Below, piece by piece: positions 9,826-18,296 of a DNA stretch of 64,000 nt. This DNA is from Streptomyces pilosus (GTDB lineage: Bacteria; Actinomycetota; Actinomycetes; Streptomycetales; Streptomycetaceae). The position numbers and the translations under genes are program-made. The first letter of the stretch is position 1; the number at the start of each line of letters is the position of its first letter. The stretch is taken from contig NZ_BMTU01000013.1 of the NCBI RefSeq assembly GCF_014649835.1, forward strand, positions 62,001 through 126,000, given 5' to 3'. A model generated the notes under the pieces. The model was not told where the DNA came from. It saw only the letters and a program-made list of their open reading frames with translations, and made no database searches.

Positions 9826-9842
9826 ACTGACAGAAGGTCAGT
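9826..9842. promoter_or_regulatory. ACTGAC/GTCAGT inverted repeat
   Basis: ACTGAC (9826-9831) and GTCAGT (9837-9842) are separated by five bases, 58 bases upstream of the next start codon. It could be an operator or a leader hairpin; no partner regulator is visible. Confidence 0.3.
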
Positions 9843-9899
9843 CCGCCCTTCAAGCTGATGTAGGAAGTCGGGGGTCGACTTTGAACCGGGAGTACGTCA

Positions 9900-10682
9900 G
9901 TGAGCGCCATGCCGATCGCCCTGTTGATCACCACGGCCGCCACGGGCGCCGTGGGCGTCGCCGTGTTGCGCAGCATCATGGTGCTGCGCCGGCAGGTCGC
10001 GGCCCTGCACACCGAGCTGGCGGGGAACCGGGCCGCCGACGCGCGGGCCCGCGTTCCCTCCGCCCGCGCGGCCGACGCCGACGAGATACGCGCGGCGGTG
10101 GCGGACGCGCTCGCCGAGGAGCGGGAGCGCGAGCTGGCCGAGGCGCGGGCGTTCTGGGCCGCCCAGGAGGCGCGTGACGCCTCCGACGCGCCGTCCCTGC
10201 TGGGCGGGCTCGCCGACAGCGAGCTGTTCCTGCCCCGGCAGGCCGACTTCGCGGGCCTGGAACCGGTGACCGAGCCGGGCGCCGACCTGGAGGACCACCC
10301 CGGGGACTCGCCCGAGCTGGCGGCGGCCCGCCGCCGTCACCCCTCGCACCCGGACTTCGTGCCGAACCCCTCGCCGGTGGTGAACGACCACGAGCGCACC
10401 GTGACCCTCCTGGAGGAGCTGGCCGGTTCCCGCACGGAGCTGACCGACGTCCGCCCGGGCCCGCTGGGCACGCTGGACGTCTACGTGTTCGCCGACGGGA
10501 CGACGCTGTGCATGACGCCGGGCCACCGGGAGACCGCGGAGCGGCTGGCGGCGGCCCTGCGCGCGGGCGAGACCCCGTTCCTGCTGGGCGGGTCCGGCAT
10601 CTCGGGGGCGTACACGCTGACCTTCTCCTGCGGCGAGGAGAGCGTCTACATCCTGGCGGACCGCGTCATCGCGTCCCTGTAG
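9900..10682 (+). CDS. Membrane-anchored protein of unknown function
   Basis: A 260-residue protein. One N-terminal membrane segment (IALLITTAATGAVGVAVLRSI) is followed by a charged helical region (residues 30-95, AEERERELAEARAFW), a Pro/Asp-rich linker, and a C-terminal globular part (about 160-260) ending GEESVYILADRVIASL. I recognise no family motif. The GTG start at 9900 has GGGAG 7 bases upstream. It converges on the following small gene. Confidence 0.65.
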   Translation: MSAMPIALLITTAATGAVGVAVLRSIMVLRRQVAALHTELAGNRAADARARVPSARAADADEIRAAVADALAEERERELAEARAFWAAQEARDASDAPSLLGGLADSELFLPRQADFAGLEPVTEPGADLEDHPGDSPELAAARRRHPSHPDFVPNPSPVVNDHERTVTLLEELAGSRTELTDVRPGPLGTLDVYVFADGTTLCMTPGHRETAERLAAALRAGETPFLLGGSGISGAYTLTFSCGEESVYILADRVIASL

Positions 10683-10731
10683 CCCCCGGGCCCCGGCCCG
10701 CGGGTCGGCCGCCGGTCCGTCTCCGGGCCGG

Positions 10732-11043
10732 CTACACCCCGGCGCGTTCCCGCGCCTCCTCCACCAGCCGTACCGCTTCCTCGACCTCCTCGTCGTTCTT
10801 CAGTACGAGGGCCAGGTCGTGCCCGGCGACGGTGATCTGGTCGGCGGCGGCGAACATGCCCGCGTCGGGCATCTGGCGCGGCTCGGTGCCGGGCTCCTCG
10901 ACGAGCTGGGTGCGCCGCGCCATTTCCCTGGCCAGGGCGAGCGCCTCGGCGGCCCCGCCGCGTTGCAGCCGGCTCTGCGGCGCGGCCCGCAGGCGGTCGG
11001 CGAAATGATCCACGGCACGGGTGAAGGGCGTCGTATCAACCAC
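10732..11043 (-). CDS. Small hypothetical protein
   Basis: A 103-residue, mostly helical, charged protein without membrane segments. It contains TQLVEEPGTEPRQMPDAG in the middle and an acidic-helix C-terminus (KNDEEVEEAVRLVEEA). It resembles small conserved actinobacterial proteins of unknown role. The GTG start at 11043 has no clear ribosome-binding site. It is divergent from the DUF4287 gene. Confidence 0.55.
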   Translation of the reverse strand: MVDTTPFTRAVDHFADRLRAAPQSRLQRGGAAEALALAREMARRTQLVEEPGTEPRQMPDAGMFAAADQITVAGHDLALVLKNDEEVEEAVRLVEEARERAGV

Positions 11044-11144
11044 GCGGCGAGCGTACGCGGCCCCGCAGGACTGTTGCCAACGGGCGGACGCTCGGGCACG
11101 GTGACCTGAAGGACCGGCTTACATCCCAGCGTCCGGAGGCGCCG

Positions 11145-11375
11145 ATGTCCCAAGTCTTCTCCGCAGAGACCCATCGCAACATGCTCGCCCGCATCCCGCA
11201 CTGCACCGGCCGGGAGATCTCCGACTGGCTGCGCACCGTCGAAGAAGGCCCGTCGCTGTTCCGTTTCGAGGAGAAGGTCAGCTGGCTCCGGCACGAGCAC
11301 GACCTGGCGTACGGCCACGCCAAGGCGATCGTCCACGAGTACGACCTGCGCAGGGCGGCCCGCAAGCTGGGCTAG
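11145..11375 (+). CDS. DUF4287 domain protein
   Basis: A 76-residue protein. The segment RIPHCTGREISDWLRTVEE, followed by FEEKVSWLRHEHDLAYGHAK and AIVHEY, matches the DUF4287 pattern (small helical proteins whose signature is GHAxAIV). Function is unknown. The ATG has GGAGG about 8 bases upstream (CCGGAGGCGCCG). A strong terminator follows 22 bases after the stop. Confidence 0.75.
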   Translation: MSQVFSAETHRNMLARIPHCTGREISDWLRTVEEGPSLFRFEEKVSWLRHEHDLAYGHAKAIVHEYDLRRAARKLG

Positions 11376-11396
11376 GGCCTCCCCCTGCACGACGAA

Positions 11397-11420
11397 GGGC
11401 CCCGGTGGGAACCGGGGCCC
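11397..11420. terminator. Bidirectional terminator between convergent genes
   Basis: GGGCCCCGGT, GGGA loop, ACCGGGGCCC: a perfect 10-bp stem with a tetraloop, followed by TTGG. It lies between the DUF4287 gene and the Bax-inhibitor gene and can serve both. Confidence 0.75.
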
Positions 11421-11458
11421 TTGGTGGCGTCGGGGGGCGTGCGGGACGCCGGCCGTCG

Positions 11459-12364
11459 TCAGTCGCTGCTGTTGAAGATCGCGATGAGTCGCAGGAACTC
11501 CATGTAGATCCACACCAGCGTCAGCGTGAGGCCGAAGGCGGCGAACCAAGCCTCCTCGCGCGGGGCACCGTAGGCGATGCCGTCCTCGACCTGCTTGAAG
11601 TCCAGGGCCAGGAAGCAGGCACCGAGGATGATGCCGACGATTCCGAAGACGATGCCGAGCGGGCCGCTGCGGAAGCCGAGGCCGTCACCGCCGCCGATCA
11701 CCGCGAACAGCAGGTTCACCGCCATCAGCAGGATGAAGCCGAGGGCGGCCGCCATCACGAAGCCGTAGAAACGGCGGTTGACGCGGATCCAGCCCGCCTT
11801 GTACGCCACCAGCACACCGGCGAAGACCGCCATCGTGCCGAGCACGGCCTGCATGGCCGCGCCGTCCGCGATGCGGTTGTCGACGATGCTGGAGATCACG
11901 CCGAGGAAGACACCCTCGAACGCGGCGTAGGTCAGGATCAGCGCGGGCGTGGGCTTGCGCTTGAAGGACTGCACGAGCGCCAGGACCATGCCGATCAGGG
12001 CGGCACCGATGGCGATGCCGTAGGACCGGCTGATGTTGGCGTCGTCGACCGGCAGCAGCGCCCAGGAGAGCGCGGCCGTCACGATCAGCAGACCGAGGGT
12101 GCTCGCCGTGCGGATGATGACGTCGTCGATCGTCATCCGGCCGGTGGTGGCCGGCGCCTGCGGGGCGCCGTACTGCTGGTCCTGCTGCGCGTAAGGGTTC
12201 TGCGCGTAGGGGTTCTGCGCGTACGGGTTGCCCGTCGGCTGCGCGTACGGGTTGGCCTGCGTGGCGACAGCGGGACCCCCGGCCTGCGGCGCGGTGTTGA
12301 AGCCCGCGTAGCCGTTGTCGCGGCTGAACCCCCGTCGCGAGAAGACCGGGTTTCTGCTCCTCAT
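11459..12364 (-). CDS. Bax inhibitor-1/YccA family membrane protein
   Basis: A 301-residue protein. Residues 1-85 are a cytoplasmic tail with a pentapeptide run (NPYAQ repeated four times between Q30 and Q60). The rest has seven hydrophobic segments, e.g. TLGLLIVTAALSWALLPV, YGIAIGAALIGMVLALVQSF and PLGIVFGIVGIILGACFLAL, and the family C-terminus ALDFKQVEDGI ... WYMEFLRL-like IYMEFLRLI. Relatives are implicated in calcium leak and membrane-protein quality control; the role in Streptomyces is unknown. The ATG at 12364 has GGAGGAG 5 bases upstream. Confidence 0.9.
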   Translation of the reverse strand: MRSRNPVFSRRGFSRDNGYAGFNTAPQAGGPAVATQANPYAQPTGNPYAQNPYAQNPYAQQDQQYGAPQAPATTGRMTIDDVIIRTASTLGLLIVTAALSWALLPVDDANISRSYGIAIGAALIGMVLALVQSFKRKPTPALILTYAAFEGVFLGVISSIVDNRIADGAAMQAVLGTMAVFAGVLVAYKAGWIRVNRRFYGFVMAAALGFILLMAVNLLFAVIGGGDGLGFRSGPLGIVFGIVGIILGACFLALDFKQVEDGIAYGAPREEAWFAAFGLTLTLVWIYMEFLRLIAIFNSSD

Positions 12365-12405
12365 TTCACTCCTCCATGGCCACTCAGTGCGGCCTTGGCT
12401 CAAGA

Positions 12406-12434
12406 GTAATAGGTAGGCAAAGGATTGACCCTAA
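12406..12434 (-). promoter_or_regulatory. Candidate promoter of the Bax-inhibitor gene
   Basis: On the minus strand, TTAGGG (12434-12429) and TATTAC (12411-12406) are 17 bases apart, 42 bases upstream of the start codon. They lie in the only AT-rich patch of the upstream region. Confidence 0.45.
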
Positions 12435-12785
12435 TGCTTGGGGAGGATCTTTCCCTCGTCTTGCTGCGCAACACGCTACGCGGCCCGGTGATTCCCTACA
12501 CCACGAGGGACGGGACCATGACCGACCCGGTACCCGCCCGGAACCGGACGGAGATCATCCGCCCCGGCGGAGGGGGAAGCCGTCGCCCGCTCCGGGCCGG
12601 CTCGGTGCCGGCGGCGCGGGAGGGAGTGAGGCGGTCCGCGGGGCAGGCGTCGGGCGAGCCGGCCGGCCCGCTCCGGTGATCATGACGGTGACGCGCGCCG
12701 GCCGTCGCGCTCACCGTGCCGGGCGCGCGCTCCCCCGCCGTTCGTGAATGCGATGTGCGCCCACCCCGTGGACACGCGAGGACCG
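12435..12785. other. Intergenic region between the Bax-inhibitor gene and bldA
   Basis: This is most of a 458-base gap. It holds short rightward ORFs (e.g. ATG at 12518, 53 codons; ATG at 12682, 21 codons) with arginine-rich, low-complexity products. None shows a family feature or a good ribosome-binding site, so I do not call a gene. Confidence 0.35.
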
Positions 12786-12804
12786 CGGCAGGGGCCTCCT
12801 GCCG
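12786..12804 (-). terminator. bldA: Hairpin downstream of bldA
   Basis: CGGCAGG, GGCCT loop, CCTGCCG: a perfect 7-bp stem starting 19 bases beyond the tRNA 3' end, where its transcript would end. Confidence 0.5.
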
Positions 12805-12823
12805 ATCATGAGGGGAAGCGTGG

Positions 12824-12910
12824 TGGTGCCCGGAGCCGGACTTGAACCGGCACGCCCGCTCAGGGGCAGCGAGGTTTAAGCTCGCCGTGTCTGCATTCCA
12901 CCATCCGGGC
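12824..12910 (-). tRNA. bldA: tRNA-Leu(UAA), bldA
   Basis: On the minus strand the acceptor GCCCGGA pairs with TCCGGGC, followed by A73 and an encoded CCA. The anticodon arm is GCGAG-CTTAAAC-CTCGC with anticodon TAA (12878-12876), reading UUA. A class II variable arm (GCCC/GGGC) and the T arm GCCGG-TTCAAGT-CCGGC are intact. In Streptomyces the single UUA-reading tRNA is bldA, needed for translating rare TTA codons in developmental and antibiotic-regulator genes. The position next to a MacB/FtsX ABC pair fits the S. coelicolor bldA locus. I saw no in-frame TTA codon in the protein genes of this window. Confidence 0.95.
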
Positions 12911-12938
12911 AGGCCATGGGCTCCGCTTCGCGGCTCCG

Positions 12939-12944
12939 AGCCTA
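12939..12944 (-). promoter_or_regulatory. bldA: Candidate -10 box of bldA
   Basis: TAGGCT on the minus strand lies 28 bases upstream of the mature tRNA 5' end, giving a short 5' leader. No clear TTGACA-like -35 is seen at the usual distance (GTCGGC region). Confidence 0.4.
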
Positions 12945-13300
12945 TCGGTGACCCCCGCGCCGCCGACGGCGGGAGGGACCGATCTTGTCTTATTTTATTG
13001 GCGCCTGAGGGTGCATCAGGACTTGGAACTCGCCGTCAGCACGTGCCAACAGCCTCGCGGCTGACGCCCCGCCATGTATGCGGAATGACGGAATTTCACC
13101 GTCCGAACAAGGGCGCTCCACCCGTTCTCGGCACGATCGGCTCAGGGTGCGCGGTCATCCTCAGGTATGACGCGAGGCCCCGTGGTCCGTCCCTGGTTGC
13201 TCCCCGGAACGGGAGCAGCGGGTGACTACACGGCGGCAAAGCGCCGAAAGGATGGACGCGTCCCCCGAGCACACGCCGTCCCGACAGGAGCGTCCATCCC
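12945..13300. other. Intergenic region between bldA and the ABC transporter genes
   Basis: It contains an unusually AT-rich island at about 12985-13001 (CTTGTCTTATTTTATTGG) in otherwise GC-rich DNA. The 3' part (13160-13300) is presumably the leader of the ABC ATPase gene. I find no credible ORF: the frames open here have no ribosome-binding site and overlap the tRNA or the transporter in the wrong frame. Confidence 0.35.
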
Positions 13301-14071
13301 GTGACCACCGCACCCCCAGCCGACCGGACCACCACCGTGGCCGCGCGCGCCACGGAGCTGTCGAAGATCTACGGTCAGGGCGAGACCCAGGTGGTCGCCC
13401 TGGACCGGGTCTCCGTCGCCTTCCGGCAGGCCGAGTTCACCGCGATCATGGGCCCCTCCGGCTCCGGCAAGTCCACGCTGATGCACTGCGTGGCCGGACT
13501 CGACACGTTCTCCTCGGGGTCCGTGCGCATCGGCGAGACCGAGCTGGGCTCGCTGAAGGACAAGCAGCTCACCCGGCTGCGCCGGGACAAGATCGGCTTC
13601 ATCTTCCAGGCGTTCAACCTGCTCCCGACGCTGTCCGCCCTGGAGAACATCACCCTCCCGATGGACATCGCCGGCCGCAAGCCGGACAAGGAGTGGCTGG
13701 ACAGCGTGATCCGGATGGTCGGACTGGCGGACCGGCTGAGCCACCGCCCCTCGCAGCTGTCCGGCGGTCAGCAGCAGCGGGTCGCCGTGGCCCGGGCGCT
13801 GGCCTCCCGGCCCGAGATCATCTTCGGTGACGAGCCCACCGGGAACCTCGACTCCCGCTCCGGCGCCGAGGTGCTGGGCTTCCTGCGCAACTCCGTGCGG
13901 GAACTGGGGCAGACGGTGGTCATGGTGACCCACGACCCGGTCGCCGCCGCCTACGCGGACCGCGTGGTGTTCCTCGCGGACGGCCGGATCGTGGACGAGG
14001 TGTACGGGCCGACGGCCGACTCGGTGCTCGACCGGATGAAGCGGTTCGACGCCAGGGGCCGCACCAGCTGA
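13301..14071 (+). CDS. ABC transporter ATP-binding protein (MacB/LolD type)
   Basis: A 256-residue nucleotide-binding subunit. Walker A GPSGSGKST (about 51-59), Q-loop FIFQAFNLLPTL, signature LSGGQQQR, Walker B IIFGDEPTGNLDS and the switch histidine in MVTHDP are all present. The QAFNLLPTLSALEN segment is typical of the MacB/LolD/FtsE class that works mechanically with FtsX-type permeases. The GTG start has GGAG about 12 bases upstream. The permease follows after 69 bases. A close paralogue with the same C-terminal FDARGRTS lies at 43166-43954. The substrate is unknown. Confidence 0.9.
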   Translation: MTTAPPADRTTTVAARATELSKIYGQGETQVVALDRVSVAFRQAEFTAIMGPSGSGKSTLMHCVAGLDTFSSGSVRIGETELGSLKDKQLTRLRRDKIGFIFQAFNLLPTLSALENITLPMDIAGRKPDKEWLDSVIRMVGLADRLSHRPSQLSGGQQQRVAVARALASRPEIIFGDEPTGNLDSRSGAEVLGFLRNSVRELGQTVVMVTHDPVAAAYADRVVFLADGRIVDEVYGPTADSVLDRMKRFDARGRTS

Positions 14072-14140
14072 CCCGACCGGCGGCTCCGCCGTCCCGCCCG
14101 TCCGCCCCTCTTCCGTACGTCTGGACTCGAGAAGACTCCC

Positions 14141-16669
14141 ATGTTCCGTACCGCCTTGCGCAACGTGTCCGCGCACAAGGCCCGGCTCCTGATGACCGTG
14201 CTCGCCGTGATGCTCGGCGTGGCCTTCGTGTCGGGGACCCTGGTCTTCACCAACACCCTCTCCGCCGCCCTGCAGAAGCAGTCCGCCAAGGGCTTCGACC
14301 ACGTCGACGTCTCCGTCACCCCCGACTGGCAGGAGGCCGAGGGCGACAAGGTCGGCGAGCCGCGGGAGCTGACCCGCGCCCTGGTCGACGACAGTGCCCG
14401 GGTGCCCGGCGCCGAGCGGGCCATCGGGGTCGTCACCGGCTTCACCGCGCTCGCCGGCAAGGACGGCAAGCTGATCGGCAGCGGCTTCCAGTCGCAGGGC
14501 GGCAACTACTGGGGTGACGAGGACCCGCGCTATCCGCTGACCGAGGGCCGCGCGCCCCGGGGCGAGGGCGAGATCCTCATCGACTCCGAGACGGCGGAGC
14601 GGGCCGGCTACCGGGTCGGCGACACCGTGCGGATGTCGGTCGACGGTCCCGTCCTGGAGCCGGAGATCACCGGCGTCTTCACCACCGACGACGGCAATGT
14701 CGCGGCCGGCGGCAGCCTCACGCTGTTCGACACCACGACCGCGCAGAAGCTGTTCGGCAAGGCCGGCACCTTCGACGAGATCGCCGTCAAGGCGAAGGAC
14801 GGCGTCGGCGAGAGCGCGCTGCGGGCCCAGCTGGACGAGGCGCTGCCCGCCGACGTCGTGCAGACCACGACCGGCACGAGGCTCGCCGACGACCAGGCGG
14901 AGGCGATCGCCTCCTCGATGAGCGGACTGAAGCAGGGGCTGCTGGTGTTCGCCGGCATCGCGCTGTTCGTCGGCACGTTCATCATCGCCAACACCTTCAC
15001 CATGCTGGTCGCCCAGCGGACCAAGGAACTGGCGCTGATGCGCGCCGTCGGCGCCTCCCGCCGCCAGGTCACCCGGTCGGTGCTGATCGAGGCGTTCGTG
15101 GTGGGCGCGGTCGCCGCGGTCGCGGGGCTGGCCGCCGGCGTCGGCATCGGCGTCGGTCTGCGCTCCCTGATGGGAACCCTGGACGCGCCCATGCCCGACG
15201 GGCCCCTGGTGATCAGCCCGGGCACGGTCGCCTCCGCCTTCGCCGTCGGCATCGTGGTCACGATGCTCGCCGCGTGGCTGCCCGGACGCCGGGCCGCGAA
15301 GATCCCGCCGGTGGCGGCGATGAGCGCCCTGCACGCCCAGGCGACCACCAAGTCGCTGGTGCTGCGCAACACGCTGGGCGCGCTGTTCTCGGCGGCGGGT
15401 GTCGCGGTGGTGCTCGCGGCCACCACGATGAGCGGCTCCGACGGCCAGGCGCCCATGGGCATCGGCGCGGTGCTGCTGATCATCGGTGTCTTCATCCTGA
15501 CCCCGCTGCTGTCCCGTCCGCTGATCGCCGCGGCCGCTCCGGTCCTGCGCGTCTTCGGGGTCTCCGGCAAGCTGGCCCGGCAGAACTCGCTGCGCAACCC
15601 GCGCCGTACCGCGGCCACCGCGTCCGCGCTGATGATCGGGCTCACCCTGATCACCGGTATGACGGTGGCGGCCGGCAGCCTGCAGAAGTCCATCGACAAG
15701 ATGGCGGCCGAGTCGATCGAGGCGGACTACGTGGTCTCCATGGCGAACGGCAACGCGCTGTCGCCGGATGTCGCGAAGACGCTGCAGGGGGCCGACGGGG
15801 TCACCGCCACCAGCCCGATGCGCAACGCCGTCTCCCGCATCGACGGCGAGACCGAGTACCTGACCGGTGTCACCGGCTCGGCGATCAACGAGCTGACCGA
15901 GTTCGAGATGAAGTCCGGCGCCTTCCAGGTCGGTGGCGCGCGGGTGGCCGTGGACGACGGCACGGCGAAGGCGCGCGGCTGGAAGACGGGGTCGGTCTTC
16001 ACCGTCGCCTACGAGGACGGCGAGAAGCAGCGGCTGACGGTCTCCGGCGTCTACCTGGCCAACGAGATGATCAGTGGCATCATGATCGACACCGCGACGC
16101 TCGCTCCGCACGAGTCCGAGCCGTCCGACATGATGGTCATGGTGAAGACCGCCGACGGCGCGTCCGACGCGGTGAAGGAGTCGCTGGAGAAGGCCCTCGG
16201 CAGCAACCCGGGGATCCGGGTCCAGGACAAGCAGGACCTCTCGAACCAGATCGCGCAGATGTTCACCGTGGTGCTGAACATGGTCTACGGCCTGCTGGCG
16301 ATGGCGGTGATCGTGGCGGTCCTCGGTGTGATCAACACTCTGGCCATGTCGGTGTTCGAGCGTGCCCAGGAGATCGGCATGCTGCGGGCGATCGGCCTGG
16401 ACCGCAAGGGCATCAAGCGGATGGTCCGCCTGGAGTCCCTGGTGATCTCCCTGTTCGGCGGGGTGCTCGGCATCGGCCTCGGGGTGTTCTTCGGCTGGGC
16501 GGTCGGTGAGCTGATGGGGACCACGATGGCGACGTACGAACTGGTCCTGCCGTGGGCCCGGATGGGCGTGTTCCTGCTGCTGGCCGGCCTGGTCGGTGTG
16601 CTGGCGGCGCTGTGGCCGGCGCGGCGGGCGGCCCGGCTGAACATGCTGCAGGCGATCAAGGCCGAGTAG
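14141..16669 (+). CDS. FtsX-like ABC transporter permease
   Basis: An 842-residue permease and partner of the preceding ATPase. The architecture is the duplicated MacB/FtsX form: an N-terminal membrane helix (LMTVLAVMLGVAFVSGTLVF), an extracytoplasmic domain (about 40-255), three helices with the FtsX signature VAQRTKELALMRAVGASRRQ, a central pair, a second extracytoplasmic domain (about 515-685) and a second FtsX unit with ERAQEIGMLRAIGLDRK. Such exporters act on lipoproteins, peptides or antibiotics. No sensor kinase is adjacent. It converges with cfa through a shared terminator. Confidence 0.88.
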   Translation: MFRTALRNVSAHKARLLMTVLAVMLGVAFVSGTLVFTNTLSAALQKQSAKGFDHVDVSVTPDWQEAEGDKVGEPRELTRALVDDSARVPGAERAIGVVTGFTALAGKDGKLIGSGFQSQGGNYWGDEDPRYPLTEGRAPRGEGEILIDSETAERAGYRVGDTVRMSVDGPVLEPEITGVFTTDDGNVAAGGSLTLFDTTTAQKLFGKAGTFDEIAVKAKDGVGESALRAQLDEALPADVVQTTTGTRLADDQAEAIASSMSGLKQGLLVFAGIALFVGTFIIANTFTMLVAQRTKELALMRAVGASRRQVTRSVLIEAFVVGAVAAVAGLAAGVGIGVGLRSLMGTLDAPMPDGPLVISPGTVASAFAVGIVVTMLAAWLPGRRAAKIPPVAAMSALHAQATTKSLVLRNTLGALFSAAGVAVVLAATTMSGSDGQAPMGIGAVLLIIGVFILTPLLSRPLIAAAAPVLRVFGVSGKLARQNSLRNPRRTAATASALMIGLTLITGMTVAAGSLQKSIDKMAAESIEADYVVSMANGNALSPDVAKTLQGADGVTATSPMRNAVSRIDGETEYLTGVTGSAINELTEFEMKSGAFQVGGARVAVDDGTAKARGWKTGSVFTVAYEDGEKQRLTVSGVYLANEMISGIMIDTATLAPHESEPSDMMVMVKTADGASDAVKESLEKALGSNPGIRVQDKQDLSNQIAQMFTVVLNMVYGLLAMAVIVAVLGVINTLAMSVFERAQEIGMLRAIGLDRKGIKRMVRLESLVISLFGGVLGIGLGVFFGWAVGELMGTTMATYELVLPWARMGVFLLLAGLVGVLAALWPARRAARLNMLQAIKAE

Positions 16670-16690
16670 CCGGGCGGCGGCACGGCGGTG

Positions 16691-16720
16691 CGGGCCCCGT
16701 TCCGGGTGGGACGGGGCCCG
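16691..16720. terminator. Bidirectional terminator between the ABC permease and cfa
   Basis: CGGGCCCCGTTCC (16691-16703) pairs with GGGACGGGGCCCG (16708-16720), a 13-bp stem with one G-U pair and a 4-base loop, placed 22 bases after the permease stop and just before the cfa stop. Confidence 0.7.
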
Positions 16721-16727
16721 TCCCACG

Positions 16728-18029
16728 TCAGTTCCAGGCGCGGGCGCGCAGGGGGAGGCCGGAGGCGCCGGACCCGGGGGTGCGCACGGCGAGGACCTGG
16801 TTGACGCCGATGCGGCCGCGTTCGAAGGCGAGGGCGGAGGCGGCCATGTAGAGCTGCCAGACGCGGACCCGCCCCGGTCCGGCGAGGGCCACCGCGCGGG
16901 CCCGGCCGGCTTCCAGGTTCGCCACCCACTGGCGCAGGGTGAGGGCGTAGTGCTCGCGGATCGACTCCACGTCGCGCACCTCGAAGCCCGCCCGCTCCAG
17001 CAGGGACACCGTGGTGCCCAGCGGGGCGAGTTCGCCGTCGGGGAAGACGTAGGCGTCGATGAAGTCGTCCACCCGGTACGACGTCTCGTCGCGCTGCGGG
17101 CGGCGGGCGATCTGGTGGTTGAGCAGCCGGCCGCCCGGCTTGAGCAGGCCGTGCAGGGCGGTGGCGTACTCCAGGTAGCGCTCGGATCCGACGTGTTCGG
17201 CCATGCCGATGGAGGAGACGGCGTCGTACGGGCCGTCGGTGACGTCCCGGTAGTCCTGGACGCGGATCTCGACCCGGTCGGTCAGTCCCTCGTCCGCGAC
17301 GCGCTTGCGGGCGTGGGCGGCCTGTTCCCGGGAGAGGGTGATGCCGACGACCTCCACGCCGTGGTCGCGGGCGGCGTGGACGGCCATGGAACCCCAGCCG
17401 CAGCCGACGTCCAGCAGGCGCCGGCCCGGGGCCAGGGCGAGCTTGCGGGCGACGAGTTCGAGCTTGTCGTGCTGGGCCTGTTCGAGGGTGGCGTGCGGGG
17501 GCGGGGCGGGCCAGTAGGCGCAGGAGTACACCATCGACGGGCCGAGGACGATCTCGTAGAAGTCGTTGCCGACGTCGTAGTGGTGGCTGATCGCGCGTCT
17601 GTCGCTGTGCCTGGTGTGCAGGCCGCGACGGGGGCGGCGGGCCTCCTCCGGGGGCGGGGCCGGCGGCAGCGGGGGCCCGGCGAGGGCGAGGAGGCCGCAA
17701 ACGGCGGAGCGGAAGGCGGGGTCGCGCAGGGCCCGGGGCAGGGTGCGGTGGTCGTCCTCGCCGCGCTCCCAGATGTGGCCGGCGAGCCGGTCCAGCACGG
17801 TGTAGAGGTCGCCCTCGACGGTGACGTCACCGGCCACCCAGGCGCGGGCCAGGCCCAGTTCACCCGGCTTGCGCAGGAGGTGGCGCACGGCGCGGCGGTT
17901 GCGTACGACCAGGGTGGGGGCGTCCGGGGGGCCGGCCTGGGAGCCGTCCCAGGTGCGGACGCGGACGGGGAGCGTGGTGCCGATCAGCTGTTCCAGGGCG
18001 CCTTTCAGCCGCGGGGCGGCGTCTGCCAT
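16728..18029 (-). CDS. cfa: Cyclopropane-fatty-acyl-phospholipid synthase family methyltransferase
   Basis: A 433-residue SAM-dependent enzyme. Members add a methylene or methyl group from SAM to double bonds of phospholipid acyl chains. The N-terminal ~120 residues form the lipid-side domain. The Rossmann domain has the SAM motif LLDVGCGWGSMAVHAA, followed by VGITLSREQAAHA, and SIGMAEHVG, which carries the usual bicarbonate-binding Glu-His pair region. The C-terminal WQLYMAASALAFERGRIGVN is characteristic. The ATG at 18029 with GGAGGTG 6 bases upstream is better than the longer frame at 18110. This lipid-modifying enzyme is 43 kb from the desaturase in the same window. Confidence 0.9.
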   Translation of the reverse strand: MADAAPRLKGALEQLIGTTLPVRVRTWDGSQAGPPDAPTLVVRNRRAVRHLLRKPGELGLARAWVAGDVTVEGDLYTVLDRLAGHIWERGEDDHRTLPRALRDPAFRSAVCGLLALAGPPLPPAPPPEEARRPRRGLHTRHSDRRAISHHYDVGNDFYEIVLGPSMVYSCAYWPAPPPHATLEQAQHDKLELVARKLALAPGRRLLDVGCGWGSMAVHAARDHGVEVVGITLSREQAAHARKRVADEGLTDRVEIRVQDYRDVTDGPYDAVSSIGMAEHVGSERYLEYATALHGLLKPGGRLLNHQIARRPQRDETSYRVDDFIDAYVFPDGELAPLGTTVSLLERAGFEVRDVESIREHYALTLRQWVANLEAGRARAVALAGPGRVRVWQLYMAASALAFERGRIGVNQVLAVRTPGSGASGLPLRARAWN

Positions 18030-18238
18030 GGTGTACACCTCCGTGACGGGGAATCCCGGAATGTCCTCACCACGTAAACACCCGGGGGGTGGCTCCGCAG
18101 TCCCCGGCACGCGTCATCTCCGGGCAAAGCGCGGAAACGCACCCGCTGGGACGCACGGGCCCCCGGAGCGCCCGTCCCTGCGCCGCTCCCGGGGGGGGTC
18201 CGTCCCCCGGTGGCCCTCCGGCCTTCGCCCGCCCATGG

Positions 18239-18280
18239 CGAAGGGGCCGCCCGCACCACGGATGGCGGGCGGCCCCTTCG
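18239..18280 (-). terminator. Terminator downstream of ndh
   Basis: CGAAGGGGCCGCCCGC (18239-18254) and GCGGGCGGCCCCTTCG (18265-18280) form a perfect 16-bp stem with a 10-base loop, 17 bases beyond the ndh stop codon. Confidence 0.75.
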
Positions 18281-18296
18281 ACGGGGTGACCTGGGG

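Noticed and set aside
12518..12679. Small ORF MTDPVPARNRTEIIRP... upstream of bldA
   Set aside because: Low complexity after the first 16 residues and no strong ribosome-binding site; it could be real, but I cannot support it.
12842..13225. Frame across the bldA tRNA on the opposite strand
   Set aside because: Its first part is simply the complement of the tRNA, and the remainder is intergenic without coding character. An antisense transcript of bldA is possible but a protein is not supported.
13226..16726. 1166-codon minus-strand frame over the first ABC pair
   Set aside because: It is a shadow of the ATPase and permease genes; composition is His/Arg/Gly-rich with no domain.
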